Positions 50,201-58,290 of a stretch of DNA of 64,000 bases are shown piece by piece. The notes under the pieces were generated by a model, which did not search any database, was not told the DNA's origin, and saw nothing but the letters and a program-made list of their open reading frames with translations. The stretch is from Desmodus rotundus (Eukaryota; Chordata; Mammalia; Chiroptera; Phyllostomidae), in NCBI RefSeq assembly GCF_022682495.2, contig NC_071399.1, forward strand, positions 9,095,342 through 9,159,341, given 5' to 3'. The position numbers and the translations under genes are program-made. How positions within the stretch are numbered: position 1 is the first letter of the stretch; the number at the start of each line of letters is the position of its first letter.

Positions 50201-53200
50201 TGTCAACAGTCTTAATGGCAGGACATTTTTATCATGGTTCTGTGTCTGAGCATAGTGTCACATAAGACACTAGTGAAGGGGGGTACCCATCACACAGCAC
50301 ACTGTCTGTCGAACCTTAGACAACGTGGCATCCACAGCAGCAGCAAACGCCAGCGCATGCTATTTGTGTTGCTGACATCAGTGTCTTCGGTCCCCCACAG
50401 TGGTGCCCCGTTCCATACAGGAGCAAGGGGAACACACCCTGTCCCAAGTGTGGAGGCGGGGCCTGAGCTCTACATTTGGCTGCACTCTTCGAAAGAGGAT
50501 GCCCCCTCTCCTCCTACACCTGTCTTGCTGTCATCATTCTGTCACGGGACGGTCTGTGTGTCTTTATAGCCACCCTCAGGTTAGATTAGAACCCAGAAAT
50601 TCAAACCTTTCAGGTGCACATACAGACGGAAAAAGATACACAAGGTGGGGTTGGAGGAGGTCCTTTCTTAGGGACATTAATGATGTTGGAGGGCACGCAT
50701 GAACTCAATTTGCCAAGTTTTCTACTTATGTCAAAAGAAATCTATAGAAGGGAAAATTAAAGTTACGTAAATATGGGTATGTGTTGTTGATGTTTTGAAT
50801 TATTCAGTATTGCCACTGAGCTGTGTCTGCGTTTCTGTAATGTTTTAAAGTATAGTATTAACAGCCCACTGACAGAACTTACCTCGGCAGACTTGTAAGG
50901 CAAGACCGGTGATTGGTTACCAGCTATTTTGGTTCGAGTCTGCCTTGTCTCTGCTCCTTGTCAACTGTGTAAACTCAGTAAGTTGTGGAGCCCAAGTACC
51001 AGCTTACTCAGAGGTCAAATGGAGGTGATGGTACTTAACTCAGAGTGGTGTCTTAAGGATTAAATATGTTTATGTACTTAGAATGCCTGGTATAGAGTAA
51101 ATCCTCATTTATTGGTAGTAGCTGCAATTCTGATTTGTGTGGTCAGAGTATAATGAACAAATATGTGTAGAACATCATTTATAAAAATTTTCAAGTGTAT
51201 TATATGTATCATAACAATATTAAAAATTAACTGTTGATAATCCCCACTTAAAGAAAAACTGGTTACGGAGGAGACAGGGAAGGGAAGGATGTCTCAGTCT
51301 GTAAAGCAGTCTAACGTTATTTCGCTTGACTTTTATGAATCCTTGAATGGGACCATATAAAATGATGCAGAAACAGAAGGAAACAACCTGGTGAAGTATG
51401 GTGCTGAGATAAAGGCATGATCTGTATCCCTCATTACTACATTACTAGTCTACAACATTCTAGCTGCGCAGTGTAGCAACATTCTTACCTACTGGGTCTC
51501 TCCAGGCTTCTGTCTATAGAGGATTGATACAAGGAGGCCTGTGGAGACAGAGTAATAGTATCGTGAAAATTCTCACCCTGGCAACAGTTCTTTTGTCCAT
51601 GAATATTAAATTAGGTATGCTAAAAAGAATATTGTAAAAATTGAGATTAAAAATACCATTTGTTATGATCATAAAAAGTGTCTTCCCCCAAAGAATTCAT
51701 GCCAACCTGACTTCTCCTTGCCTCCTATCTAGTCTCCCTCTGAAGGACCACACCGTATCTGTCAGTTTTACCCAAATTACTGACAACCTCAGCATTGCCT
51801 GGGGAAACAAGAGAAGTCAATAACCACTCCTCCGTGAAGGAAACTGACTCTAAATATAAACTTCCTACATAAAGGAATGGTTTGATATATTTTTTTAGGG
51901 CGAAAGATTTATATGATCTGAAGAGAAACCAGAGTATGATATTTTTTTAAACTGGTAGTCACTCAATCATTTTAAAATATAAACCTGCTTTACAGATTTT
52001 TGTCATGTTGCCAGGTATTATCTTTAAAACCTAACATGTCAGCAGGACTTGAAACACCTTTCATCAGTCAACATAGATGTTACATTTGAATAAAACCCAC
52101 AGCATTGGGTTTGAAATTAAAGTAAACTGCTGGTACTTAAGTCAGGTACAGATTATATCTTTCAAATAGTTAAGTTCTGGGTTAGTTTAAAATAAATGAT
52201 TTAATGAACCAACCTACAGCCTCTTCATAAAAAAAAGTCGAGCTTTAACATTTTCATTAGAAAACCAACTCTCAGTTGTCCATGGTTGTAGGAACAAAGA
52301 AAAATAGAAAATACAAATTGGTAAATAATTCCAAATGCTTATTATACACAGCATTTTCATTCTCCTTCATTCTGAACAGTACAATGAAACAGATATTAAG
52401 CAAAAGTGTTCCATAAGCATGTTTCACTTCGCATTGCCATCTACTGGAATAATTGCCAAAATACCTAAAAGGCAAGAGAGGATCAATATTGAACTCTACA
52501 ATGTTGGAGGTGACGCTGATGTCTAGAACATATATGAAAATGTATACCAGATAGTCTTGGCTTTGGTCATATTTAGTGATTAATATTTCATCACAAATGT
52601 TTATTGGTCTGATGAAGAAAATCTAGTTTGAAAATGTTCTTCCATATGAACGTCTAAGTGTCAGCCAGAAAGGCAGAATTTGACACAGTTTATCTTAAGT
52701 TCTTACCACAAGAAATATTTTACCAGAGTGCTAGTGAAAATTGAACCACACTTTAAGAGCTATTTCTGTAACTTTAGTTTCTATTTGTAAATAGCATCAA
52801 TTAACCAGCTAAAATGTTAGCATATAATTTTGAGATTATTTATGTAGATCAGTCTGGCAATCCCCTTTATACAAACTCTAAAATTGCTTCTATTCACTTA
52901 TATTTTCATTTAATTCCATCTTATTCAATGAGAATAGAATCTTGCCCAGAAAAAAAAGACATCCTCTGTAAGAGAATATTTCCCCCATGTCAGACAGAAA
53001 AAGCATATTCTAAAAATTTGAGTTCCTAAAAAGTACTTAGATTTTTCGGTTTTCAACAAATATAAAATTAGAAAACCTTTGGCCTGCTGATCTGATACGT
53101 TTGCAAGATTGTTTTAACTCATTGAACTATGAATCAGACACAGGAAAGGTGGAAGAATAAGTACTAAATAAGAAGGAAGGCAAACAAGTAAATAAACAAA

Positions 53201-56200
53201 ACCAGATGCTTACACTTCAGTTTAGAAATATTAATTGTACGTGTTTGCGGAAGAGTAATACTGCAGAGCCCCGGAACATTCCATCTGCATGGGTCACCCC
53301 TGTCCTGGGTCAGCCAACGCCAACCACAGCTGATCATCCCAAAGTGTCAATTTCAGAGCACTCTTAGAACATCCCTAGAGTGATCAGAGAGTCTGAATTT
53401 CCCACTGGGGATGAGCCTAAATGATATAGTAATATGAATTAAAACATCGTATAGTAAGTAAAGGCTCTATACTTCCTGTTATCTTAGAGTTAGGCTAAGA
53501 ACCTACAGTAATTCCTCCTTGTGTTGGTTTCCACAACCCAAAATAAACTGAAATGGGTTGTGTGATTTTTATGTATATTCAAAAGAAAAGATTCAGTATT
53601 AAATTCTAAGAAAATAGTAAAAAGTCTACATAGAGGACTAAGAGAAAACCTTGTATGGTGATTGTAGGAATGGTACTCATCCTGAAATGGGAACTGTCTC
53701 CAGAAAAGAGGTAATCTATTTTACCTATTATGATCTTCTGAGTAGAGGTAATAGCATATCACCACTATTTTACCATTTAAAATGACCCAATCAAAGGTCA
53801 TTTCAATAAAGTGTGGGCAGCTAGTAATCATGTGATTACACTTTCCTTAGAATTCCTTACCTGTGCTTCATTAATTCCAGTTTCTCAGCTATATGTATGG
53901 ATTGGAACATTTGTTCTTGGTATATTCCAGGCACTTGATACTAGGTACTTGAGGGCAGCTAGGGTAATGTCTAATCAATTACAGTTTTTACAGAATACAG
54001 TACCTTATCACAGTACTTTTTACACTCTGAAAAGCCATGATGTGGAATTAATACCACAGTTAATATGCTATCAGAATCCTACAACGTCCCTCTTAATTCC
54101 CCGCAAACCAGTTTAACCATCAGCAAAGTGCTTTTTTATGTGACTTCTGTTGCCGCTACCATCACCATACAGAGTGCACAGAACTGAATTTCCACTATTG
54201 TTAGCCCAGGCATTTAACAGAAATCAATAGTCAGTAAGGAATAGTATTAAGTACATAACTTGTCTCTAAAACATTTGAGCACTAAATGTATATCTCTTGG
54301 AAGCACTAAGAAGTGCGGTATACAGGAAATAGCCCTGAAGTGAAGGTTAAGAGACCTGTTTTATTTTTAATTTGCCACCATCTTACCATGTGGTTTTGGA
54401 CATTACTTCCTAAAATAATGGAGCTCTACTTTTCTTGACTGAAAAAATAAGGGCATTGGATATGGTGATCTCTAAATTCTATTTCAGTTCTCGATGAATC
54501 AATGGCCTTAAAAACAACTTAGAAATATCTAACCAGAATATGAAAGAATTATCTGACCAAACTGAATTCCAAAGTAAATTTCTGGGCTATTCAAATGTTG
54601 AAATGATGCCCTTTCTTCAGATGTGAAGAAAGCATAAAAATAGAATTGCTTGTTGTGTTTGATTTTCTTTACATGCCCATCTACAAAAAATACATGTTTA
54701 GAAATGACTGAATTCACTAACTCAGAATGTTCCCAATTACTCTAGTTTACTTTTAATTGAATACCTAAATATTTTGCTAACTTCTGTTTAACATACACTC
54801 TGATACATATCTCAGGGGAAGGAATTTGGAATTGCATATTGAATCTGTAGCAAGTTGGCTATTTCCTGGAAACTGTGCTTGCAATTCCAGTTTTCACCAG
54901 CATGTGTCAGTAGTACTTCCTGCAGCATAGACACCCTACTAGCTGTATTTTTTTCCCTAGTTGCGCATACTTAAATGAGTTAAGACTTTTCAATGAAAAT
55001 AAAATATTTATTAAGTGTTTTTGTAGTTACTTAGAACCACAGAGAAACTACTGTTCACCGGTTTATTCACCTCATCCTAGCTGTTCCTAAGAATTCCCAC
55101 AGAAGGCTTTTATAGAGCTGATGTTTAGCAAAACTGTCACTTTTACTTGTTGTTATTGATGAGTCCTAAGTCTGCTTTCCAAAATATTTTATTTTTCTTT
55201 GCTAAGAGCAGGATAAAAACCTTTGCCTCTGGATTATTTCTGCCTTTTTTCGTACTCTCTTTGACCAATTCAAATACAGTTTTACATTGCTCTGCATAAT
55301 TTTTTTTTTTACCTAGCAGATTGTCGTGAGCATTTCTAAATAAAGGTGGCAAATGCATTTCATGTCCTATGCCAGTGAGATCGATTACAGTGGCTGCCTG
55401 AGCTACAGCGTGGAGAAGGATTAGTAATGTCTGTGAAGGGTGTGGAACTGGAAGGTTGTGGTATGTGTGCCAGTTATTTGTCGGCCCTATTTTTTTTTTA
55501 GCTTAAAATTTTTTTTTCAATTGCAGTTTACATTTAATATTACTTTGTATTAGCTTCAGGTACACATCTCAGCCCTAATCTTGATCTTATCTGATGCTAA
55601 AATGCACAAATTACATTTAAGAAAATGAAAGAATTAAAATACATTTTAGGAATATGTGGGGTATAAATATCTGATTATCTAAGAATCTAAAGGGCCATTC
55701 TGCCCCCCCCTCCATGCATGATGCTAAAATGGCTCTGAGAAGCCTCCCAGGGATGTTTTAGTCTAATCAAAACAGGTGGTTCATGGGCGCCCTAAGACCC
55801 CTACTCTTGACTTTTGATGATCACACTCCTGGATTCCAGGACTGTACTGAATCACTCGGCTCAGTTATGGTCAAAATGCTTCTTCACCCACATTTCAGAA
55901 AGAGCCAATGCCTCTGGTACGATTAATGTCCAAGGAATGATACTGGTTATGACACAATGATGCAAAGGCAGATTTTCAAAAATAACTGGGACACTATAGT
56001 GAACTGTCAAACACAGATGTTCAGCATCACAGTAACAGGTCCTAAGAGAGAAATCTGGAAAAAAAAAGAATAATTTGCTTTTACCTCATTGGAAACACCG
56101 GAAGAGTGATCTTGCACATAGTCCAGAGCCTTTTTAGGAGGCTGGGTGTCGGGGCACCACAGAAGCAGAGTGCAGAGATGGAATGGAGGAGAGTCAATGG

Positions 56201-57868
56201 CAGCAAGGAATGGACATGTGGAAAAGGTGACAACGGTTAGAAACCGAGTGGTGACAGCATCAGGTACACACACACAGTGACGCGAAGGGAGCACGACGGG
56301 GGTGGCCTAGGAGGAAGAGTGCTAGGTCCGCAAGTACTCTCAAGCGCTGGGCAAAGTTCTGGGTGCTTTGGTTAGTGTGTTTATCAATTCGTTTCATCCA
56401 ATCAAACTAGCACTCCTAGTCTCGAGCCACAGAGGATGCAGCTTTATTAAAGAGATTAGAGGAGCAGGCAGACAAGCGGATAGCATGCTGGTGAGTCTCC
56501 ATGTGTGGCTGGAAATGATTATAGAAAGATGTTGGTGATTTAGGCTCAGAATAGAAATTGGTAGAGGCCCTGTAAGCTGTCTAATCAACAATAGCAATAC
56601 ATATAAAACAAAGTTAAGGAATGTGTTTTCTCTGAAATAAAATATATTTTTGTGACGACTTGGGTGCAAATTAGAAAAAAATGGGAGAAAATATTCTTCC
56701 TATCAGGCATAGAAAGTCTAGGAAAAATTCTTTGGTTTATATTCATTTACAGTCACTTTTGGTCCAGTTCACTAAGATAATGAACCTAACCAAGTCTCCT
56801 TTGCATTTCAATGGACAGAAGGGACTACTACAACCACCCAGTGGAGAAAATGCGGTTTAGTATATGAGCGTATAAATCAGTCTATGACATGGCAAAGGAA
56901 TGACTGTACTCGCTGATCTTTAATAAAATTCTGTGCAGTGTAATAATAATCAGCATGTCCTTTGAGAGTTCAAAATTCAGAAACACCAGTAAAATATAAA
57001 AAAAATATGTAACTGACACTCCGCAGACGCACTGCTGTTGGTGGGTAGAGTTCCCCAATAAAACCTGAGTCGATAGAGGAAATTGTTGTTTGAGGCCTGG
57101 GTTGACTCTTTATGCCAAACCGACTGAGTGATTCTCATATGGCCCGCCTTCGGTGGCGGTTTGGTGACTTGCAGTAGCAACTAGAAATCAAGGCCCACAA
57201 AGTTTCCTTATTTTTTCCCCCTTCCCTTATATCCCTAAGGTGTTTTAAACAAGGTGTTTTATAGTGGGAATATTCTGGCAGTGTGTTATAGTGGAAATTG
57301 CCCAGAGGTTTTGTGTCTGTCTGTTTGATGGGACTGTGCTTAACCTCTGACCCCTCGGGTCTCTGGTTTCATCTCATTAAGAGAGGCATGGTGAGGGCTC
57401 TCTGGCCACAGACCCAGCAGTCTCCAGGTGCTTAGGGCGTCTTCAGCAGTCGGGAGCTGTAGTAACAGTAATTATTGCTGTTACAAATGTGACAGGGCTC
57501 TGCTGAGTGAACTAGACCAAAAGGGACTGTAAACAAACACAAACCTATAAATCTGCCATTCTGAATTTGCACAGACATACCGTAATCCTAGTGCATGAAT
57601 GTGTGGTAAAGAGAAACAATATAGTGAGTGTCCATTTCCTACGGAAGCGACTGTGGGCTAAGCTGTTCCAAACTTCTGTATCCTAAGTACCTGCTCGACG
57701 CCTGTCTGTTCTGGTGATGATGTGTTTTGTAAGTCAAACAGCATTCTCCTAATTTTCTTAGAGTAAGAGTCTAGCCTCACTTACCGGGCGTCCAAACTCC
57801 AGTTCTGAAAAGAATTTATACCAGGGCTCATTTTCTAAATCTATGTCATCTGGACGTATGCGGTCAGG
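14190..57868 (-). CDS. SORBS2: SORBS2 (ArgBP2/nArgBP2) gene, 3' part, 14 coding exons
   Basis: Multi-exon gene read on the minus strand. SORBS2 is a cytoskeletal scaffold of the SoHo/SH3 family. In the family it links actin, vinculin, palladin, Abl and Arg kinases and Cbl at focal adhesions, Z-discs and dendritic spines. Fourteen exons were placed by matching the translated pieces to the known mammalian order and then locating AG acceptors and GT donors. Without the 777-nt alternative exon the coding parts total 2769 nt, or 922 residues plus stop, with all phases compatible. With it they give 1181 residues. Residue positions quoted for the exons count from the first exon seen here. Three SH3 domains close the protein at about residues 686-741, 751-814 and 868-922, as in other SORBS proteins. 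The giant neuronal exon marks this as SORBS2 rather than SORBS1 or SORBS3. The N-terminal part, including the SoHo domain itself and the start codon, is not in the window. Confidence 0.96.
14252..15662 (-). other. SORBS2 intron between E13 and E14
   Basis: 1.4 kb intron. No repeat or exon was recognised in it. Confidence 0.85.
15663..15769 (-). CDS. SORBS2: SORBS2 exon E13: main part of SH3-3
   Basis: 107 nt: one base finishing the proline codon, 35 codons, then one G. It encodes [20 protein letters not shown] followed by [20 protein letters not shown], the acidic RT loop and the DDGW tryptophan identify the third SH3 domain. The acceptor is GTTGAAG|G and the donor GTGG|GTACGT. A TTCCAG seven bases inside could look like an acceptor but would shift the frame. 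Confidence 0.97.
15770..19585 (-). other. SORBS2 intron between E12 and E13
   Basis: 3.8 kb intron, mostly unique sequence. A possible mariner remnant lies near 16816-16930 and a G-rich run at 17130-17160. No additional exon was recognised. Confidence 0.8.
19586..19635 (-). CDS. SORBS2: SORBS2 exon E12: [16 protein letters not shown] linker
   Basis: 50 nt, phase 0 in, 2 nt out (CC of a proline codon). It encodes [16 protein letters not shown](P), the linker just before SH3-3. The acceptor is ATTTCAG and the donor GAACC|GTAAGT. It is an isolated small exon lying about 11 kb downstream of E11 and 16 kb downstream of E10. Confidence 0.96.
21400..21640 (-). mobile_element. Old L1 fragment (minus orientation)
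   Basis: CATAAATAACAGTGCTATGAAC, then CAATTCCAGGAATAAAATTT and TCTGCCCAAAGATTACACAT, match the layout of an antisense L1M 3' region (AACAGTGCTATGAACAT, then CTAGAAGTGGAATT, then TGGGTCAAAGG). It is strongly diverged. Confidence 0.5.
23468..23499. repeat. Perfect 14-bp inverted repeat with GAAA loop
   Basis: ATTTATGAATGTGG, a four-base GAAA, then CCACATTCATAAAT. All 14 stem pairs match. Confidence 0.95.
23571..23611. repeat. Short direct repeat, period 25
   Basis: TCTTAAGAGCACAATA occurs at 23571-23586 and again at 23596-23611. It is a small local duplication with no function suggested. Confidence 0.9.
24960..25088 (+). mobile_element. Mariner-type MITE, copy 2
   Basis: The left end CAGGGGGGAGCAAAAGTAGG follows a TA (24958-24959). 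The right end reads GGCTACTTTTGCCCCACCCGG. The internal sequence (AGAGTTTATTCTTGTATT, ATTTATTAATTATTGTATT) matches copy 1 at 6213-6329 in the opposite orientation. Confidence 0.85.
27259..27438 (+). mobile_element. 5'-truncated VES SINE with target duplication
   Basis: It starts within the tRNA-like part (GTCGGCCTGAGAACCAAAGG), contains the B-box-like GGTTTGATTCC, the CCCCAGTAGGGGGCACATG segment, the CTCTCT-rich region and AAATAAATAAAATC with an A-tail. CCATTATTTA flanks it on both sides (27249-27258 and 27439-27448), a target-site duplication. Confidence 0.9.
27338..27350 (+). promoter_or_regulatory. CTCF-consensus match inside VES SINE
   Basis: CCAGTAGGGGGCA matches all 13 positions of the CTCF core CCASNAGRKGGCR. 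The corresponding place in the full-length VES at 39.2 kb is degenerate. This is a motif match only; no binding is shown. Confidence 0.45.
30529..30560. repeat. (CTTC)n microsatellite
   Basis: A short TTCC/CTTC tandem run (CCTTCCTTCCTTCC) in an intron. Confidence 0.9.
30610..30740 (+). mobile_element. MIR SINE fragment
   Basis: CCCTCATCTCTAAAGTGGAGATGG, then CACCTCCTGCAAGG and TGTCTAACACTCAGTAAGAG, follow the order of the central to 3' part of MIR. Confidence 0.6.
30997..31773 (-). CDS. SORBS2: SORBS2 alternative exon E11: 259-residue linker insert
   Basis: 777 nt, exactly 259 codons, open throughout and phase 0-0. It sits between SH3-2 (E10) and SH3-3 (E12) and matches the phase of both. 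The acceptor TTTCTAAG follows a T-rich stretch; the donor is CACGAG|GTATTT. The predicted segment starts [20 protein letters not shown]. It contains proline-rich runs ([22 protein letters not shown]), a leucine-rich helix-like [10 protein letters not shown], and acidic runs ([16 protein letters not shown]). There are no SH3-like motifs. I read it as a tissue-specific cassette exon. I cannot recall its human counterpart with certainty, so the exon call rests on frame, splice sites and sense-strand openness. Confidence 0.8.
31774..35623 (-). other. SORBS2 intron between E10 and E11
   Basis: 3.85 kb intron. It has an A12 run beside the E11 acceptor region (31801-31812), which forms its T-rich tract on the sense strand. 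A TGCATG hexamer on the minus strand at 32571-32576 lies about 0.8 kb upstream of E11. A short AC repeat is at 35221-35234. No exon was recognised. Confidence 0.8.
35624..35827 (-). CDS. SORBS2: SORBS2 exon E10: rest of SH3-2 and following linker
   Basis: 204 nt, phase 0-0, 68 residues. It begins [20 protein letters not shown] and then has [13 protein letters not shown], completing SH3-2. The tail contains [20 protein letters not shown]. The acceptor is TCATTACAG and the donor AATAAG|GTAAGA. It can splice directly to E12 or to the in-frame 777-nt exon E11. Confidence 0.98.
35828..37755 (-). other. SORBS2 intron between E9 and E10
   Basis: 1.9 kb intron, mostly unique. An open frame of 87 codons on the minus strand (36735-36998) has no recognised homology and no good splice context. 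Nothing further was recognised. Confidence 0.8.
37756..37884 (-). CDS. SORBS2: SORBS2 exon E9: Pro-rich linker and start of SH3-2
   Basis: 129 nt, phase 0-0, 43 residues. It encodes a proline-rich linker [18 protein letters not shown] followed by the first part of SH3-2 ([20 protein letters not shown]). The acceptor is CTCCTAG and the donor GAAAG|GTAACC. The polyproline run could itself be an SH3 ligand (inference). Confidence 0.97.
37885..37967 (-). other. 83-nt minimal intron between E8 and E9
   Basis: This intron runs from GTGAGTCC to the CCTCCTAG acceptor. It is close to the minimum for a mammalian spliceosomal intron and far shorter than the others in this gene, which run from 1.4 to 16 kb. 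It splits the linker between SH3-1 and SH3-2. Confidence 0.92.
37968..38082 (-). CDS. SORBS2: SORBS2 exon E8: body of SH3-1
   Basis: 115 nt: one base completing the lysine, then 38 codons ending in phase 0. The product is [16 protein letters not shown] followed by [20 protein letters not shown] and VE. It has the ELSF and KGD motifs, the conserved NWYEG tryptophan, and the G-x-FP-x-SYV end of an SH3 fold. The acceptor is TCTTCCAG and the donor GTAGAG|GTGAGT. Only 83 nt of intron separate it from E9. Confidence 0.98.
38083..40507 (-). other. SORBS2 intron between E7 and E8
   Basis: 2.4 kb intron carrying a full-length VES SINE (39150-39356) and a CT-rich run (38460-38490). No exon was recognised. 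Confidence 0.85.
39135..39371 (+). mobile_element. Full-length VES SINE with 15-bp target duplication
   Basis: The body 39150-39356 starts GCCCTGGCTAGTGTGGCTCA (A-box-like), has GGTTTGATTCCCTGTCAGG (B-box) and the CTCCCTGTCTTTCTCCCTCC region, and ends AAATAAATAAATAAGATC plus A's. AAAAGATTTAGTTGA occurs intact on both sides (39135-39149 and 39357-39371). The perfect duplication suggests a fairly recent insertion. It is antisense to SORBS2. This is the clearest sign that the host is a bat. Confidence 0.95.
40508..40554 (-). CDS. SORBS2: SORBS2 exon E7: start of SH3-1 ([16 protein letters not shown])
   Basis: 47 nt, phase 0 in, 2 nt out (the AA of a lysine codon finished by E8). It encodes the first beta strand of SH3-1 with the ALYDF-like motif AVYDF, typical of SH3 domains. 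The acceptor is TTTTTAG and the donor CTAA|GTAAGTA. This is a small exon flanked by introns of 1.4 and 2.4 kb. Confidence 0.95.
40555..41957 (-). other. SORBS2 intron between E6 and E7
   Basis: 1.4 kb intron with an AC microsatellite (41908-41928) near E6. It also carries an unexplained open frame of about 180 codons on the sense strand (41141 to about 41680). Confidence 0.8.
41908..41928. repeat. (AC)n microsatellite
   Basis: About ten AC units, starting 30 bp past the E6 donor in the sense direction. They read as GT repeats in the transcript. Confidence 0.9.
41958..42046 (-). CDS. SORBS2: SORBS2 exon E6: [14 protein letters not shown] segment
   Basis: 89 nt (2 nt plus 29 codons), ending in phase 0. 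It encodes [18 protein letters not shown] and then [11 protein letters not shown]. The acceptor is CCCAATAG and the donor AAAGAG|GTAGTT. The length is exactly what is needed to connect the 1-nt overhang of E5 (or E4) to phase-0 E7. The arginine- and serine-rich segment leads into the first SH3 domain. Confidence 0.95.
42047..44950 (-). other. SORBS2 intron between E5 and E6
   Basis: 2.9 kb AT-rich intron with a MIR at 43740-43928. No additional exon was recognised. Confidence 0.85.
43740..43928 (+). mobile_element. MIR SINE
   Basis: GGGATCTTGGTCAAGTTTAC, GGTCTCAGCTTCCTTAAC, ATGAAACAGTGCTCATCATAA and TGTCTGGTGCATAG reproduce the MIR order (ACCTTGGGCAAGT, CTCAGTTTCCTCAT, GTGCCTGGCACATAG). Confidence 0.75.
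44951..46537 (-). CDS. SORBS2: SORBS2 exon E5: giant neuronal (nArgBP2) exon
   Basis: 1587 nt, exactly 529 codons, so it can be included or skipped without a frame change. Without it E4 joins E6 to give the AKDRESP junction of the shorter isoforms. It begins [20 protein letters not shown]. Notable parts are [18 protein letters not shown], the [14 protein letters not shown] segment, a histidine run (45501-45540), a zinc-finger-like motif (45420-45488) and a basic [13 protein letters not shown] stretch. In mammals this exon defines neural ArgBP2, found in brain at synapses. The exon is much richer in G+C and CpG than the flanking introns. The donor is CAAG|GTGGAT, a weak match to consensus, and reading through it meets a stop after two codons. 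Confidence 0.97.
44964..45086 (-). promoter_or_regulatory. Two CTCF-like motifs at 3' end of giant exon
   Basis: On the minus strand, 44964-44976 reads CCACGAGAGGGCG, a full match to the CTCF core CCASNAGRKGGCR, 13 nt before the splice donor. Also on the minus strand, 45074-45086 reads CCTCCAGATGGCG, matching 12 of 13. Both are inside coding sequence, so codon constraint may explain them. Confidence 0.4.
45420..45488 (-). other. SORBS2: Zinc-finger-like motif (C-x3-C-x12-H-x4-H) in giant exon
   Basis: The translated piece runs from CKGRC to KHERARH. The spacing of the two cysteines and two histidines is C-x3-C-x12-H-x4-H, close to a C2H2 zinc finger. A zinc-finger domain has been described for nArgBP2, and this is the matching place. 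All four candidate ligands are present here. Confidence 0.75.
45501..45540 (-). repeat. (CAC)n trinucleotide tract coding a poly-histidine run
   Basis: On the plus strand this is a near-perfect GGT repeat. On the coding strand it gives two histidines, a leucine and eight consecutive histidines, followed by RHLL. It lies inside the giant exon of SORBS2 just before the zinc-finger-like motif. A histidine run at this place is also known in mammalian nArgBP2. Such codon repeats expand and contract easily. Confidence 0.95.
46538..48804 (-). other. SORBS2 intron between E4 and E5
   Basis: 2.3 kb intron of mostly unique AT-rich sequence. A frame of 104 codons is open on the minus strand (47863-48174) but shows no homology that I recognise and no clear exon borders. 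Confidence 0.8.
48805..48992 (-). CDS. SORBS2: SORBS2 exon E4: Ser/Pro-rich linker with RKRRKSEP
   Basis: 188 nt, completing the serine codon of E3, then 62 residues and one spare G. The product begins [20 protein letters not shown], includes a basic RKRRKSEP patch of the type used as a phosphoserine or 14-3-3 site, and ends in a Ser/Pro-rich run [11 protein letters not shown]. The acceptor is CTTTCAG and the donor AAAAG|GTAAAC. Several substitutions from the human form occur (for example DPRAS for DQSAS) but the frame is intact. Confidence 0.95.
49166..49910 (-). mobile_element. L1M 3' end (minus orientation)
   Basis: The plus strand carries TAGAGCAGTTTTAGGTGACTG, CTGGCAACCACCGACCTTCTC, TATGTAGCCTTTTCAGATTGG and GATGTATCAGAGTTTACCCA, the antisense of the ORF2 end and 3' UTR of L1M elements. 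A C13 run (49479-49491) and a T18 run (49681-49698) have grown within it. Confidence 0.8.
50930..51125 (+). mobile_element. MIR SINE
   Basis: GGTTCGAGTCTGCCTTGTCTC, TGTAAACTCAGTAAGTTGTG, AGGTCAAATGGAGGTGATGG and GAATGCCTGGTATAGAGTAA follow the MIR consensus order. Confidence 0.7.
51489..51538 (-). CDS. SORBS2: SORBS2 exon E3: [15 protein letters not shown] segment
   Basis: 50 nt, entering in phase 0 and leaving 2 nt of a serine codon. It encodes [16 protein letters not shown], highly conserved in SORBS2. The acceptor is CTCCACAG and the donor is AGTAG|GTAAGA. It can follow either exon E2 or, if E1 and E2 are skipped, an upstream exon of the same phase. Confidence 0.94.
51539..56084 (-). other. 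SORBS2 intron between E2 and E3
   Basis: 4.5 kb AT-rich intron. It includes a CTCF-consensus match on the minus strand (52435-52447, CCAGTAGATGGCA), a possible old SINE near 54340-54490, and TGCATG on the minus strand at 55713-55718. No exon was recognised. Confidence 0.8.
56085..56141 (-). CDS. SORBS2: SORBS2 exon E2: PPKK...HSSGVSNE segment
   Basis: 57 nt, phase 0-0, 19 residues (about 29-47), starting [15 protein letters not shown]. The acceptor is CACCCAG and the donor is AATGAG|GTAAAA. It continues the post-SoHo segment of the previous exon. A hexamer TGCATG, the RBFOX-binding sequence, lies about 370 nt downstream in the intron (55713-55718 on the minus strand). Confidence 0.93.
56142..57784 (-). 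other. SORBS2 intron between E1 and E2
   Basis: 1.6 kb intron with a weak MIR-like segment near 57300-57475. Nothing else was recognised. Confidence 0.8.
57785..57868 (-). CDS. SORBS2: SORBS2 exon E1: post-SoHo segment ([10 protein letters not shown]...)
   Basis: 84 nt, phase 0 at both ends, 28 residues. It encodes a segment containing [19 protein letters not shown], a SORBS-family conserved stretch. The acceptor is a CCATCCAG preceded by a long C- and T-rich tract; the donor is CCG|GTAAGTG. With the next exon it forms a 141-nt block that can be skipped without shifting the frame, which agrees with known SORBS2 isoforms lacking it. An upstream exon must exist beyond 57868 but I could not find one before the right edge. 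Confidence 0.93.
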
Positions 57869-58290
57869 CTGGATGGAGCAGATGGGAAGGAAAAGGGGAG
57901 GAAAAGGCACACTGAGAGGAGGGAGGGAGGCGCCCTGCGGGGACGAGACACGCGCACGCACACGCCCGCAGGCACCCCTCTCATCCCGCAGCCTCGGGCG
58001 CCGGGCGCTGAGAGCCCTGGGAGCAGAGTAAATCGAGCAAAATTAGGAATACAGATGAGCTTCGAGGGCATCTCTTAGGCCCCTGTTTATCTCCATCATT
58101 TCTGCTCTTTCTCCTTAGCTTGAGGCAGTAACCGCGCGGAACGGTCTGTGACAGCGAGAAGGGGCGCCGACAGCCCACCAGAGTGTAAAACAGGCTGCAC
58201 TTGGTCCCCACAGAGCCCTTCTGGGTGGTCGCTGCCCCGCGCGGGCCCTCACCAGTCCCAGCACGTGAGTCTGCAGTGGTGTGCAGACAG

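Larger units (their letters stand above)
48993..51488 (-). other. SORBS2 intron between E3 and E4
   Basis: 2.5 kb intron. It is dominated by an L1M 3' end (49166-49910) and a MIR (50930-51125). No exon was recognised. Confidence 0.85.
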
